Assembly: GCF_902729445.1 (NCBI RefSeq) | Contig: NZ_CACVCE010000007.1 | Location: forward strand, 3,681-67,680 | Origin: Magnetospirillum sp902729445 | Lineage (GTDB): Bacteria > Pseudomonadota > Alphaproteobacteria > Rhodospirillales > Magnetospirillaceae | Direction: 5' to 3' | Length of the DNA stretch: 64,000 nucleotides | Part shown: positions 26,794-36,227 of the stretch, one piece after another | Layout: each line of letters starts with the position of its first letter | Numbering within the stretch: the stretch's first letter is position 1 | Notes under the pieces: generated by a model | The model's input: only the letters and a program-made list of their open reading frames with translations | Databases searched by the model: none | Told to the model about the DNA's origin: nothing | Position numbers and translations under genes: made by a program

Positions 26794-26870
26794 TGGTCGG
26801 AGTGAGAGGATTCGAACCTCCGGCCCCTGCCTCCCGAAGACAGTGCTCTACCAGGCTGAGCTACACTCCG
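26794..26870 (-). tRNA. tRNA-Pro (anticodon CGG)
   Basis: A 77-nt tRNA on the minus strand with the CCA end encoded. The acceptor stem CGGAGTG pairs with CACTCCG, the D-arm reads TAGCTCAGCCTGGTAGAGCA, the anticodon loop is TTCGGGA (anticodon CGG, reading CCG codons), and the T-loop GGTTCGAATCC is standard. CCG is expected to be a preferred proline codon in this GC-rich genome. Confidence 0.95.
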
Positions 26871-26983
26871 TCCGCCTTGGAGGCGTCCTTATAGCGCCAA
26901 CCGTTCGCCCCTGCAAAGGGAATTTACGCCCCCCGTGAAACAAGATTTTTCTGGCATCCGGTGGCTGCCGGGCCGCTGCAATC

Positions 26984-27268
26984 TCAGGCCGTCGGCCGTT
27001 GATGGAAGCCATGGCCGGGATGTTCCGACCACGGCTCGGCCAGCACGCGCGAAACCGATGCCGAGGGCGGGCCAGCCCGGCAGGCCTGGATCATGCGATC
27101 GACGCGATCGGCCGGGCCGTGGAAGATCGCCTCGACACGGCCGTCCGACAGATTGCGCACCCAACCGTCCAGTCCATGGGCGTTGGCTTCCTGGACCGTC
27201 CAGCCGCGATACCACACGCCCTGCACCCGGCCTTCGACCACCACCCGGACCGTCTTGGTCTCCTCCAT
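26984..27268 (-). CDS. acyP: Acylphosphatase
   Basis: A 94-residue protein of the acylphosphatase family, which hydrolyses carboxyl-phosphate bonds such as acetyl phosphate and carbamoyl phosphate. The phosphate-binding loop GRVQGVWYRGWT, with the catalytic Arg, and the catalytic Asn in GWVRNLSDG are both present. Length is typical. It lies about 50 bp beyond the rodA stop on the same strand and could be cotranscribed at low level. Confidence 0.93.
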   Translation of the reverse strand: MEETKTVRVVVEGRVQGVWYRGWTVQEANAHGLDGWVRNLSDGRVEAIFHGPADRVDRMIQACRAGPPSASVSRVLAEPWSEHPGHGFHQRPTA

Positions 27269-27320
27269 TCGTCCTTCTCCGAAAATCCGCGCGTGCGCAC
27301 AGTATAGCCTGTCCCGGCCC

Positions 27321-28484
27321 CTAATCGTCCAGAGCGCCGCGCCGTCCGATCGGGGTGTCTCGATGGATATAGGCGCTCATCACCAGGCCCCAGCCGAACA
27401 GCAGGGACAGCATGGCGGTGCCGCCATAGCTGATCAGCGGCAGCGGCACGCCGACCACCGGAACCAGCCCCATCACCATGGCGGTGTTGATGAAGACGTA
27501 CAGGAAGAAGGTGGTGGTGATGCCCAGCGCCACCAGACGCCCGAACTGGCTGCGGCAGCGAAGCGCGATGGCATAGCCGTAGGCGATCAGCAGCCCATAA
27601 AGGAACAACAGGACCAAGCCGCCGATCAGCCCCCATTCCTCGGCGAACATGGTGAAGATGAAGTCGGTCTGCTTTTCCGGCAGGAAGTTGAGCTTGCTTT
27701 GGGTGCCGCTCATATAGCCCTTGCCGAACACGCCTCCCGAGCCCAGCGCGATCTTCGACTGGGTGATGTGGTAGCCGGCGCCCAGCGGGTCCTGTTCGGG
27801 GTTCATGAAGATGATCACCCGCTTCTTCTGGTACTCGCGCAGGAACTGCCAGGCGACCGGGATGCTGCCCAGGCCGCCGGCCAGGACCAGCCCGAACTTC
27901 CACATCCTGACCCCGGCCATGAAGAAGATGGCGCCCGAACTCATCAACAGCATCATCGCCGTTCCCAGGTCGGGCTGCTTCAGCACCAGGGCGATCGGCG
28001 CGAATACCAAGAGCAGCGGAATGATCAGGAAGGTCGGCCGGCCGATATCTTGCATCGCCGCGCCGTGAAAATAGCGGGCCAGCGTCAGGATCAAGGCGAT
28101 CTTCGTCAGTTCCGACGGCTGCAGCTGGATGAAGCCCAGGTCGATCCAGCGCTGCGCCCCCATGCCGATGGTGCCCTTGATCTCGACCGCCACCAGCAAG
28201 ACCAGCGACACCGCATAGAAGACATAGGCGTGGCGGATCCACACCCGGATGTCGATCACCGCCACGCCCACCATCAGGCCGATGCCCATGGCGAAGCGGA
28301 TCATCTGCTTGACCGCCCACGGCTCCAGCGAGCCGCCCGCCGCCGAGTAAAGGGTCAGGAAGCCCACCGAGGAAATGGTGGTCAACAACGAGATCAGGGT
28401 CCAGTTGATGTGCCACAGCTTCTCGCGCCACGACAATTCGGCGCGGTTGAGCTGCAACGACAATCTTGGTGCCGGCCGCATCAT
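27321..28484 (-). CDS. rodA: RodA, elongasome SEDS glycosyltransferase
   Basis: A 387-residue SEDS-family peptidoglycan polymerase with ten membrane segments that works with PBP2 in lateral wall synthesis. Conserved SEDS motifs are visible: IQLQPSELTKIALI, the large periplasmic loop with QSKIALGSGG, and the C-terminal VGVPLPLISYGGTAM. Its ATG overlaps the mrdA stop (ATGA), and it is the last gene of the mreB-mreC-mreD-mrdA-rodA series. Confidence 0.96.
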   Translation of the reverse strand: MMRPAPRLSLQLNRAELSWREKLWHINWTLISLLTTISSVGFLTLYSAAGGSLEPWAVKQMIRFAMGIGLMVGVAVIDIRVWIRHAYVFYAVSLVLLVAVEIKGTIGMGAQRWIDLGFIQLQPSELTKIALILTLARYFHGAAMQDIGRPTFLIIPLLLVFAPIALVLKQPDLGTAMMLLMSSGAIFFMAGVRMWKFGLVLAGGLGSIPVAWQFLREYQKKRVIIFMNPEQDPLGAGYHITQSKIALGSGGVFGKGYMSGTQSKLNFLPEKQTDFIFTMFAEEWGLIGGLVLLFLYGLLIAYGYAIALRCRSQFGRLVALGITTTFFLYVFINTAMVMGLVPVVGVPLPLISYGGTAMLSLLFGWGLVMSAYIHRDTPIGRRGALDD

Positions 28485-30343
28485 CCGGCACCGCCTTGCG
28501 TCGGGGCCGCGGCACGCGCCCGTTCACGCTTTTGCACTTCGATCATGATGTCGCGCGCGATCGGCGCGGCCACCGCCGAACCGCCGCCGCCATGTTCGAC
28601 CACCACGGCGATGGCATAACGCGGCTTCTCTTCCGGGGCGTAGGCGACGAACAGGGCGTGGTCGCGCTCCTTCCACGGCAATTCCTCGTTCTTCTTCACG
28701 CCCTGCTCACGTTCGCGCAAGGTGATGCGGCGGACCTGGGCCGTTCCGGTCTTGCCCGACAGCCACATGCCGTCCTGCTCGATGCGGGCGCGGAACGCGG
28801 TGCCGCCCGGTTCGTTGGACACGGCGAACATGCCCTTCCTGACCAGGGCCAGATTCTTCTGCGACACGCCGCAACTGGGCCAGGCCGGCTCGGGCCGGGC
28901 CGAGGCGCTTTTCTCGACGATCAGGTCGCGGGCGACATGGGGAACCACCTGGAAACCGCCATTGGCCAGCCGCGCGGTCATCACCGCCAATTGCAGCGGG
29001 GTGGTCAGGCAATAACCCTGGCCGATGCCGTTGATCAAGGTCTCGCCGGGGTGCCACGGCTGCTTCAGCGACTTGCGCTTCCAGGCGCGGTTGGGCACCA
29101 GGCCCGGCCGCTCGTTGGGCAGATCGACGCCGGTGGGCGTGCCCAGGCCGAAGCGATTGGCCACCTCGGCGATCTTGTCGATGCCGACGCGGCGGGCGAT
29201 TTCATAGAAATAGACGTCGCACGAGCCCTTGATGGCATTGTGCAGATCGACCGAGCCGTGGCCGCCCTTCTTCCAGCAATGGAACTTGATCGGCCCCAGT
29301 TCCATGTGGCCCTTGCACAAGACGGTCTGGTCTGGGGTAATGACGCCGGCCTCCAGCGCCGCCAGGGCGACCACCAGCTTGAAGGTCGAGCCGGGCGCGA
29401 AGGTGCCGGAAATCGCCTTGTTCTGCAGAGGCGAGCGCGGATTGGTCGACAATTCCTTCCACTCGTCGTGGGTCAGGCCGCGATTGAAGGCGTTGGGGTC
29501 GAAGGACGGCGTCGAGGCCATCACCAGCAGGTCGCCGGTATGGATGTCCATCACCACCACCGAGGCGGATTCCTCGCCCAGGCGCTGGGCGGCGTATTCC
29601 TGCAGGCGGATGTCCAGGGTCAGGGCCAGGTCGACGCCGGGCTCGCCTTCCTTGCGCTCAAGCTCGTTGATGACGCGGCCGACGGCGTTGACCTCGACCG
29701 AGCTGGCTCCGGCCTGCCCGCGCATGGCCAGGTCGTAGATGCGCTCGACCCCGGCCTTGCCGATCCTGAAGCCGGGCAGTTCCTCGAGCGGGTCGCCGGT
29801 CATGTCGGCCTCGGACACCGCGGCGACATAGCCCAGGATGTGGGCGCCCAGGCTTTCCAGCGGATAGAACCGGCTTTGGCCGACTTCGATCAACACGCCG
29901 GGCAGATCGGGGGCGTTGACCTCGATTCGGGCGACTTCCTCCCACGACAGGTTCTCGCGCACGGTGATCGGCACGAAGGAACGGCGCCGCTTGGCTTCCT
30001 TGTGGATGCGGGCGCGGTCGTGGTCGGTCAGCGTGATGATCTGCGACAGGGCGTCCAGGGTATAGTCCAGCGACGGCGCCTGCTCGGCGATGACGCGGAC
30101 CTGATAATTGTGCTGGTTGACCGCCATGGCCACGCCGTTGCGGTCAAGGATCAGCCCGCGCGGCGGCGCCAGCAGACGCATCGAGATGCGGTTGTCGCGC
30201 GCCGCCATCTCGTATTTGTCGGCCTCGATCACCTGCAGGTAATACATCCGCGCCACGAGGGCGCCGAACAACGCGGTCTTGCCGCCCGCCAGCATGGCGG
30301 CACGGCGGGTGAACATCTTCGAGCGATCGCTGTCGTGATACAT
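28481..30343 (-). CDS. mrdA: Penicillin-binding protein 2 (elongasome transpeptidase)
   Basis: A 620-residue class B PBP. A single N-terminal membrane anchor (about 22-40) precedes the pedestal domain with RGLILDRNG. In the transpeptidase domain the active-site STFK is at 319-322, the SxD/N element appears as KGSCDVYF, and KTGT is at 531-534. It crosslinks peptidoglycan during elongation with RodA. The ATG at 30343 is chosen; upstream frame continuation overlaps mreD. The mreD stop is 8 bp upstream. Confidence 0.96.
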   Translation of the reverse strand: MYHDSDRSKMFTRRAAMLAGGKTALFGALVARMYYLQVIEADKYEMAARDNRISMRLLAPPRGLILDRNGVAMAVNQHNYQVRVIAEQAPSLDYTLDALSQIITLTDHDRARIHKEAKRRRSFVPITVRENLSWEEVARIEVNAPDLPGVLIEVGQSRFYPLESLGAHILGYVAAVSEADMTGDPLEELPGFRIGKAGVERIYDLAMRGQAGASSVEVNAVGRVINELERKEGEPGVDLALTLDIRLQEYAAQRLGEESASVVVMDIHTGDLLVMASTPSFDPNAFNRGLTHDEWKELSTNPRSPLQNKAISGTFAPGSTFKLVVALAALEAGVITPDQTVLCKGHMELGPIKFHCWKKGGHGSVDLHNAIKGSCDVYFYEIARRVGIDKIAEVANRFGLGTPTGVDLPNERPGLVPNRAWKRKSLKQPWHPGETLINGIGQGYCLTTPLQLAVMTARLANGGFQVVPHVARDLIVEKSASARPEPAWPSCGVSQKNLALVRKGMFAVSNEPGGTAFRARIEQDGMWLSGKTGTAQVRRITLREREQGVKKNEELPWKERDHALFVAYAPEEKPRYAIAVVVEHGGGGSAVAAPIARDIMIEVQKRERARAAAPTQGGAG

Positions 30344-30351
30344 CGCGCCGC

Positions 30352-30867
30352 TCAGGCCTCTTTCAGGAAGGCCATCTGGGTCCGGGCCAGCACCCGGGTC
30401 AGCAGCGGGAACAGGCCAAGCGTCAGGAAATACTGGAAGAAGGCCGGACCGGGATCGATCAACCGCCCGCTCAGGATCGAGGTCATCAGCCAAGACAGCG
30501 CCGACGCCCCGCCGGCCAGCAGGCTGAACGCCCACCACGCCACCATGAAGGACTTGCCCAGGAAGAACTTGCGCTGCGACGCCGACACGCCTTGCACCAG
30601 CACCATCACCAGGGCGTTCACCCCGAACGGCGTGCCGGCGATGATGTCATGCAGCAGGCCGATCAGGAAGGCGGCCCAGGCCGGCAACAAATCGGGCCGA
30701 TAGATCGCCCAGTAATAGACCCCTATCATCGGCAGCATCGGGGTGATGCCGGCCAGCCCGGGGATATGGGTGGGGATGGCGGTCAGGAACAACAGGAACA
30801 GCGTGACGCCGGTCGGCACGATGTGCCGGACCCAGCCGTCCATCTGAACCCACAGCGATGGCTTCAC
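30352..30867 (-). CDS. mreD: Rod shape-determining protein MreD
   Basis: A 171-residue polytopic membrane protein with about five hydrophobic segments, in the canonical position between mreC and mrdA. Features include the conserved motif GLLHDIIAGTPFGVNAL in the middle. The start is taken as GTG at 30867 (VKPSLWVQMDGW), with GGAG seven bases upstream; earlier in-frame starts overlap mreC. MreD links MreC and MreB to the wall synthases. Confidence 0.9.
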   Translation of the reverse strand: MKPSLWVQMDGWVRHIVPTGVTLFLLFLTAIPTHIPGLAGITPMLPMIGVYYWAIYRPDLLPAWAAFLIGLLHDIIAGTPFGVNALVMVLVQGVSASQRKFFLGKSFMVAWWAFSLLAGGASALSWLMTSILSGRLIDPGPAFFQYFLTLGLFPLLTRVLARTQMAFLKEA

Positions 30868-30889
30868 GTGAAGGCTCCGCGCGAGGCCA

Positions 30890-31777
30890 TTAATTGTCGC
30901 CTCCGCGACGGCGCTTTTCCGGCATCGGCGGGCGCTCGAACGGCAAGACGCCGCCCAGGCCGTAATCGACGATGGCGACGAATTCCAACTCGTGCCGGCG
31001 CACGAAGGGCTGCACGCGGGCGATGCCGTCATGGGTCGAGGCGACCACTCCGATCGGCAGACCCGGCGGGAAGGCGGCGCCCGATGCCGAGGTCACCACC
31101 CGGTCGCCCACCGATACCGAGGCGGAACCGGCGATATAGCTGAGCTTCGGCCGGTCCTTGTTGTCGCCGGCCAGGATGGCGCGGGTGCGAGACGCCTCGA
31201 CGACCACCGGAATCTTGGCATTGAGGTCGGTCAGCAGCAGCAGGCGGCTGGAGCGTTCGCCGACCTCGGCGATGTGGCCGACCAGCACCTCGCCCGACAG
31301 GACCGCCTGGCCCTTGCGCACGCCGTCGCGGGCGCCCGCGCCCAGCAGCATCGAATGGCCATAGGCCGAACCCAGATCGCCGATGACCCGCGCGGTGATG
31401 AAGGCCGGATCGGGGCCGGGCACCACGTTCAGCTGTTCATGCAGGACGGAATTGTCGGCATCCAGGCGGCGCGCCACCATCTGCCAATGCAAAAGCCGCT
31501 GGTTTTCCAGCTTCAGACGGGCGTTCTCGGCCCGCAACGAGGCCAGTTCGCGCACGCTTTCGGTGAATTCGTTGATGGTGGCGGCAGGCCGGCTGATGGC
31601 GTCCAGAATCGGCGCCACCGCATCGGCCACCAGGCTGCGGGTACGCTCGACCAGCACGATGTCGGCCTTGCCCAGGATCATCAGGGCAACGGCGGCGACG
31701 ATCAGCGACACGAACGCGAAGCGCTGGGCCAAAAGCCGCAAGGTCGCCAGGCGTCCGACCGCACCGGACTGCTTCAC
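30890..31777 (-). CDS. mreC: Rod shape-determining protein MreC
   Basis: A 295-residue bitopic protein: short cytoplasmic N-terminus, membrane helix (about 17-37), a coiled coil (about 70-110, LRAENARLKLENQRLL) and a periplasmic double beta-barrel (VIGDLGSAYGHSMLLGAGARD then GDRVVTSA). It scaffolds the elongasome and activates PBP2. The proline/arginine-rich end (RPPMPEKRRRGGDN) is a usual variable tail. It is flanked by mreB and mreD. Confidence 0.94.
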   Translation of the reverse strand: MKQSGAVGRLATLRLLAQRFAFVSLIVAAVALMILGKADIVLVERTRSLVADAVAPILDAISRPAATINEFTESVRELASLRAENARLKLENQRLLHWQMVARRLDADNSVLHEQLNVVPGPDPAFITARVIGDLGSAYGHSMLLGAGARDGVRKGQAVLSGEVLVGHIAEVGERSSRLLLLTDLNAKIPVVVEASRTRAILAGDNKDRPKLSYIAGSASVSVGDRVVTSASGAAFPPGLPIGVVASTHDGIARVQPFVRRHELEFVAIVDYGLGGVLPFERPPMPEKRRRGGDN

Positions 31778-31867
31778 GCGGATCCCCTTTGAACGAGCAC
31801 GTTCCGCCTCTCCCCATGGTGTGGCGGCTGAATCTGCGTCAACCTACACCATGTGGGGCACGAAAAA

Positions 31868-32908
<1,041 letters not shown>

Positions 32909-32960
32909 GGCTTCTCACCTTCAATGTCCGTCACGTCGGTCAAGATGTGCGCGTCTTATA

Positions 32961-34505
32961 TCAGCCCGCGCGCGCATCGGGAGCGGTTTTTTGCCGCTTG
33001 ACGAAAAGTTTGTTGAGCGCATTCACGTAAGCCCTGGCCGACGCCACCATCGTATCGGTGTCGGCGCCCTGCCCGTTCACGGTCTTGCCGTCTTCTTCCA
33101 GCCGCACGGTCACCTCGGCCTGGGCGTCGGTTCCTTGCGTCACGGCATGGACTTGATAGAGCTGCAGTCGCGTCTCGTGCGGGACAAGGGCCTTGATGGC
33201 GTTGAAGATCGCATCCACCGGGCCGTCGCCCACCGCCTTGACGCTTCGGGTCTCGCCGTCGATCTCGAGCTCCAGCTCGGCCTTGGGCGGATTGTGGCGG
33301 GTGCCGCACAGCACCTCCAGCGACTTGAGGCGGATGCGGTCGTTATCACGATGGACCGCTTCATCGACCAAAGCAATGATATCCTCGTCGAACACGTCCT
33401 TTTTACGGTCGGCCAGTTCCTTGAAGCGGACGAAGGCGTCCTCGATGGCGTTGTCGCCCAGCTCGTAGCCCAGATCCTTCAGCTTCGACTTGAAGGCGGC
33501 GCGGCCGGAATGCTTGCCCATCACCAGGGTCGAACGGTTGAGACCGACCGATTCCGGGGTCATGATCTCGTAGGTCTGGGCGCACTTCAGCATGCCGTCC
33601 TGATGGATGCCCGATTCATGGGCGAAGGCGTTCTTGCCGACGATCGCCTTGTTGGGCTGGACCACGAAGCCGGTGATGCCCGAGACCAGGCGCGAGGCCC
33701 GGGTGATGTGCTCGGTCTTGATGCCGGTGGTGAAGGGCATGCGGTCGGGGCGCGTGCGAAGCGCCATGACGATCTCTTCCATGGCGGCATTGCCGGCCCG
33801 CTCGCCCAGCCCGTTGACGGTGCATTCGATCTGGCGGGCGCCGGCACCGACCGCCGCCAGCGAGTTGGCCACCGCCAGACCCAGGTCATTGTGGCAATGC
33901 ACCGACAAGATGGCCTTGTCGATATTGGGCACCCGGTTCACCAGCATGGCGATCAGGGCGGCGTATTCGTCGGGCACCGCATAGCCGACGGTGTCGGGAA
34001 TGTTGATGGTGCGGGCACCGGCATCGATGGCCGCCTCGACGCAGCGGCACAGGAAATCGTGCTCGGTGCGCGAGCCGTCCTCGGCCGACCATTCGACGTC
34101 TTCCACCAGCGACCGGGCGAAGGTCACCGATTCCTTGACCTTTTCCAGCACCGCCTCGGGCTCCATCTGCAGCTTGTGCTTCATGTGCAGCGGGCTGGTG
34201 GACAGGAAGGTGTGGATGCGGTGGCGGGGTGCGGCCTTGACCGCCTCGGCGCAGCGCGAGATATCGCCCTTGGTGGCGCGGGCCAGGCCGGCGATGGTGG
34301 CGTTCTTGACCGCCTTGGCCACGGCGTGGACCGCCTCGAAATCGCCGTTGGACGCGATCGGGAAGCCGGCCTCGATCACATCGACGCCCATTTCCTCGAG
34401 GACCAGGGCGATCTTGACCTTTTCCTCCAGATTCATCGAGGCGCCGGGGGATTGCTCGCCGTCGCGCAGCGTGGTGTCGAAGATGATGACGCGATTGTTG
34501 TCCAT
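32961..34505 (-). CDS. leuA: 2-isopropylmalate synthase
   Basis: A 514-residue enzyme that condenses acetyl-CoA with 2-oxoisovalerate, the first committed step of leucine biosynthesis. The TIM-barrel domain starts with IIFDTTLRDGEQSPG and contains the metal-binding HCHNDLGLAVAN. The C-terminal LeuA regulatory domain (from about 385) ends in GADTDTMVASARAYVNAL, the leucine-feedback region. The frame stays open to 34661, but MDNNRVIIF at 34505 with GGGACC upstream is the family start. Confidence 0.96.
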   Translation of the reverse strand: MDNNRVIIFDTTLRDGEQSPGASMNLEEKVKIALVLEEMGVDVIEAGFPIASNGDFEAVHAVAKAVKNATIAGLARATKGDISRCAEAVKAAPRHRIHTFLSTSPLHMKHKLQMEPEAVLEKVKESVTFARSLVEDVEWSAEDGSRTEHDFLCRCVEAAIDAGARTINIPDTVGYAVPDEYAALIAMLVNRVPNIDKAILSVHCHNDLGLAVANSLAAVGAGARQIECTVNGLGERAGNAAMEEIVMALRTRPDRMPFTTGIKTEHITRASRLVSGITGFVVQPNKAIVGKNAFAHESGIHQDGMLKCAQTYEIMTPESVGLNRSTLVMGKHSGRAAFKSKLKDLGYELGDNAIEDAFVRFKELADRKKDVFDEDIIALVDEAVHRDNDRIRLKSLEVLCGTRHNPPKAELELEIDGETRSVKAVGDGPVDAIFNAIKALVPHETRLQLYQVHAVTQGTDAQAEVTVRLEEDGKTVNGQGADTDTMVASARAYVNALNKLFVKRQKTAPDARAG

Positions 34506-34567
34506 ACGGTCCCGCAGGGTTGGCTGGGCTTTTGGCACGCTAGGAAGGCCGACTTGCCCTGTGTTGT

Positions 34568-34609
34568 CAACAGGTTCATGCCGAACCGGGCCAACAGGTT
34601 CGTGCCGAA
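34568..34609. repeat. 18-bp tandem direct repeat upstream of leuA
   Basis: CAACAGGTTCATGCCGAA (34568-34585) recurs as CAACAGGTTCGTGCCGAA (34592-34609), one mismatch, 24-bp period. It lies 63-104 bp upstream of the leuA start and just before the divergent helical-protein gene, so it could be a regulatory double site. Confidence 0.5.
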
Positions 34610-34659
34610 AGCGATCAGCCATGCTATTCATGGATAAGCCTTTTCTGATGGAGCCCGAC

Positions 34660-35259
34660 ATGAGTGACGCCAGCCCCGACCAGACGATGATTCTGGACGC
34701 CCTTGAACAAGGTCTGGCGCTGCGCCGGGCCGGCGTTTCCGACGGCGCGCTGGAGGTGCTGAGCCTGATCGTCGATCATTTCCAGGATTCCGAGGACCCC
34801 GCCCATTTCGAGGCGGTCAGCCGGGCGATGATGGGCCGCGCCATGGCCCTGATCGACAGCGAGGCGGAAGACGAGGCGCTGGAGGCGCTGGACATTCTGC
34901 TGAGCCGCGTGCGCGGCCATGCCGGCATGGTGTTCCGCGAACTGCGCATCGTCGCCGCTTACGAAGCGGCGCAGCTGCTGGGCGCGCGCGACGAGCACGC
35001 CCAGGCCGCCGACGGCTTCGCCTTCGCCATCGACCAGGCCCAGGGCGACGAACCGGCGGCGATCTTGCACATCCTGGCCGCCGCCCACGTCAAACTGGCG
35101 GTGGCCCAATTGTACCAGGACCAGGTCGAGGCGACCTTCGCCACCCTGGACCGGCTGGCCGAACGCTGGCCCGACAGCGCCGACCCGGCCATCCGCCACT
35201 GGGTCGAGGAAGGCAGCAAGATGCGGGAAGCCCTGGGCGAGGCCCTGGCCGGGAAATAG
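34660..35259 (+). CDS. Helical (TPR-like) hypothetical protein
   Basis: A 199-residue, acidic, almost entirely alpha-helical protein with TPR-like alternation (LEQGLALRRAGVSDGALEVL; ALDILLSRVRGHAGMVFREL). No signal peptide or membrane segment. I do not recognise a named family. Possible starts exist at 34621, 34630 and 34648; ATG 34660 is chosen for the GGAG six bases upstream. It is divergent from leuA. Confidence 0.65.
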   Translation: MSDASPDQTMILDALEQGLALRRAGVSDGALEVLSLIVDHFQDSEDPAHFEAVSRAMMGRAMALIDSEAEDEALEALDILLSRVRGHAGMVFRELRIVAAYEAAQLLGARDEHAQAADGFAFAIDQAQGDEPAAILHILAAAHVKLAVAQLYQDQVEATFATLDRLAERWPDSADPAIRHWVEEGSKMREALGEALAGK

Positions 35260-35351
35260 ATGAAACCATCCGGATAAGATAGCTAGCGGTAATCACCTAT
35301 ATCGCGAAAGACCAGACTCTTGTTACGGTCTTACTCAACTTCCTCTGGGAT

Positions 35352-36053
35352 TTGGGGGGCGTCTTGGGCTGGCTTGATTTCTGGAACCAGGACAATTCCA
35401 TCTATGTCAATCGCCGCCACCTCGAGGCGCATTACAGACACCTGCTGGCGCGGGTCAGGCCATTGCTGCCGCAGCACGACTTCACCTTGCTTGATTACGG
35501 CTGCGGCGACGCGCTGATGGCGGACGACATCGCCGCCCAAGGCGGATCGGTGCTTCTGTATGACGCCGCCCCCTTCCGCCGCGACGTTCTGAACCGGCGC
35601 CATGTCGGGTCCGACCGCATCACGGTGCTGGATGATTGCCAGCTGGACGAGTTGGCGCCCGGCAGTTGCGACGTCGTCTTGATGGTGTCGGTCCTGCAAT
35701 ATATTCCGCGCGCTGAACTGCCGGCCCTGCTCGGCCGGCTGGCCCCGCTGCTATCGCCCAGCGGCCGTCTGATCCTGGGCGACGTCATCTCGCCCGACGG
35801 CTCCGTCGTCAAGGACGTGTCGGCGATGCTGCGCTTCGCCGCCGCCAACGGCTTTCTGGTTGGCGCCCTGTTCGGGCTGGTCCGCACCACCTTTTCCCAA
35901 TACGGCTTGCTGCGGCGCCGGTTCGGGCTGACCGCCTATGGCAAGGACGAATTGGTGACGCTGCTGCGCCAGTCGGGCTGGCAAGCCGAAGTGCTGCGCC
36001 ACAATCTGGGTTTCGACGACAATCGCTGGTCGCTTGCGGCGCGGCCGGCATAA
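35352..36053 (+). CDS. Class I SAM-dependent methyltransferase
   Basis: A 233-residue methyltransferase. The SAM-binding motif I LLDYGCGDALMADDIA is near residues 46-61, motif II ends in VLLYDAAP, and the post-motif DVVLMVSVLQYIPR and GRLILGDVI strands follow. The substrate is unknown. The frame opens with TTG at 35352; a second TTG at 35364, with GGGGGG just upstream, is an equally plausible start. It is a stand-alone gene; a palindromic repeat follows it. Confidence 0.8.
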   Translation: MGGVLGWLDFWNQDNSIYVNRRHLEAHYRHLLARVRPLLPQHDFTLLDYGCGDALMADDIAAQGGSVLLYDAAPFRRDVLNRRHVGSDRITVLDDCQLDELAPGSCDVVLMVSVLQYIPRAELPALLGRLAPLLSPSGRLILGDVISPDGSVVKDVSAMLRFAAANGFLVGALFGLVRTTFSQYGLLRRRFGLTAYGKDELVTLLRQSGWQAEVLRHNLGFDDNRWSLAARPA

Positions 36054-36105
36054 GGTTTTTTCGCCTTAGACCATCGAGCCTTTAATCTGGTTCATACCCT
36101 CTGCC

Positions 36106-36189
36106 GTCACCCCCGGACTTGATCCGGGGGTCCATGCTACCGGAGGCAGCTTCGCCACCATGGATTGCCGGGTCAAGCCCGGCAATGAC
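36106..36189. repeat. Alphaproteobacterial palindromic intergenic repeat
   Basis: Two nested hairpin arms (GTCACCCCCGGACTTGATCC... and ...GGGTCAAGCCCGGCAATGAC) in inverted orientation meet at a central CATG-containing region. The wording is typical of short palindromic repeats scattered through alphaproteobacterial genomes. It sits between convergent genes. Confidence 0.6.
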
Positions 36190-36227
36190 GACCAAGAAAG
36201 GCTGATCCGGATTTTATGCTCGCGGCT

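Noticed and set aside
28466..30703. 745-codon plus-strand frame opposite mrdA
   Set aside because: Antisense shadow; mrdA has all transpeptidase motifs.
34506..34661. Extended LeuA N-terminus or leucine leader peptide
   Set aside because: The extension has no LeuA homology and no run of leucine codons; MDNNRVIIF at 34505 with a ribosome binding site is the family start.
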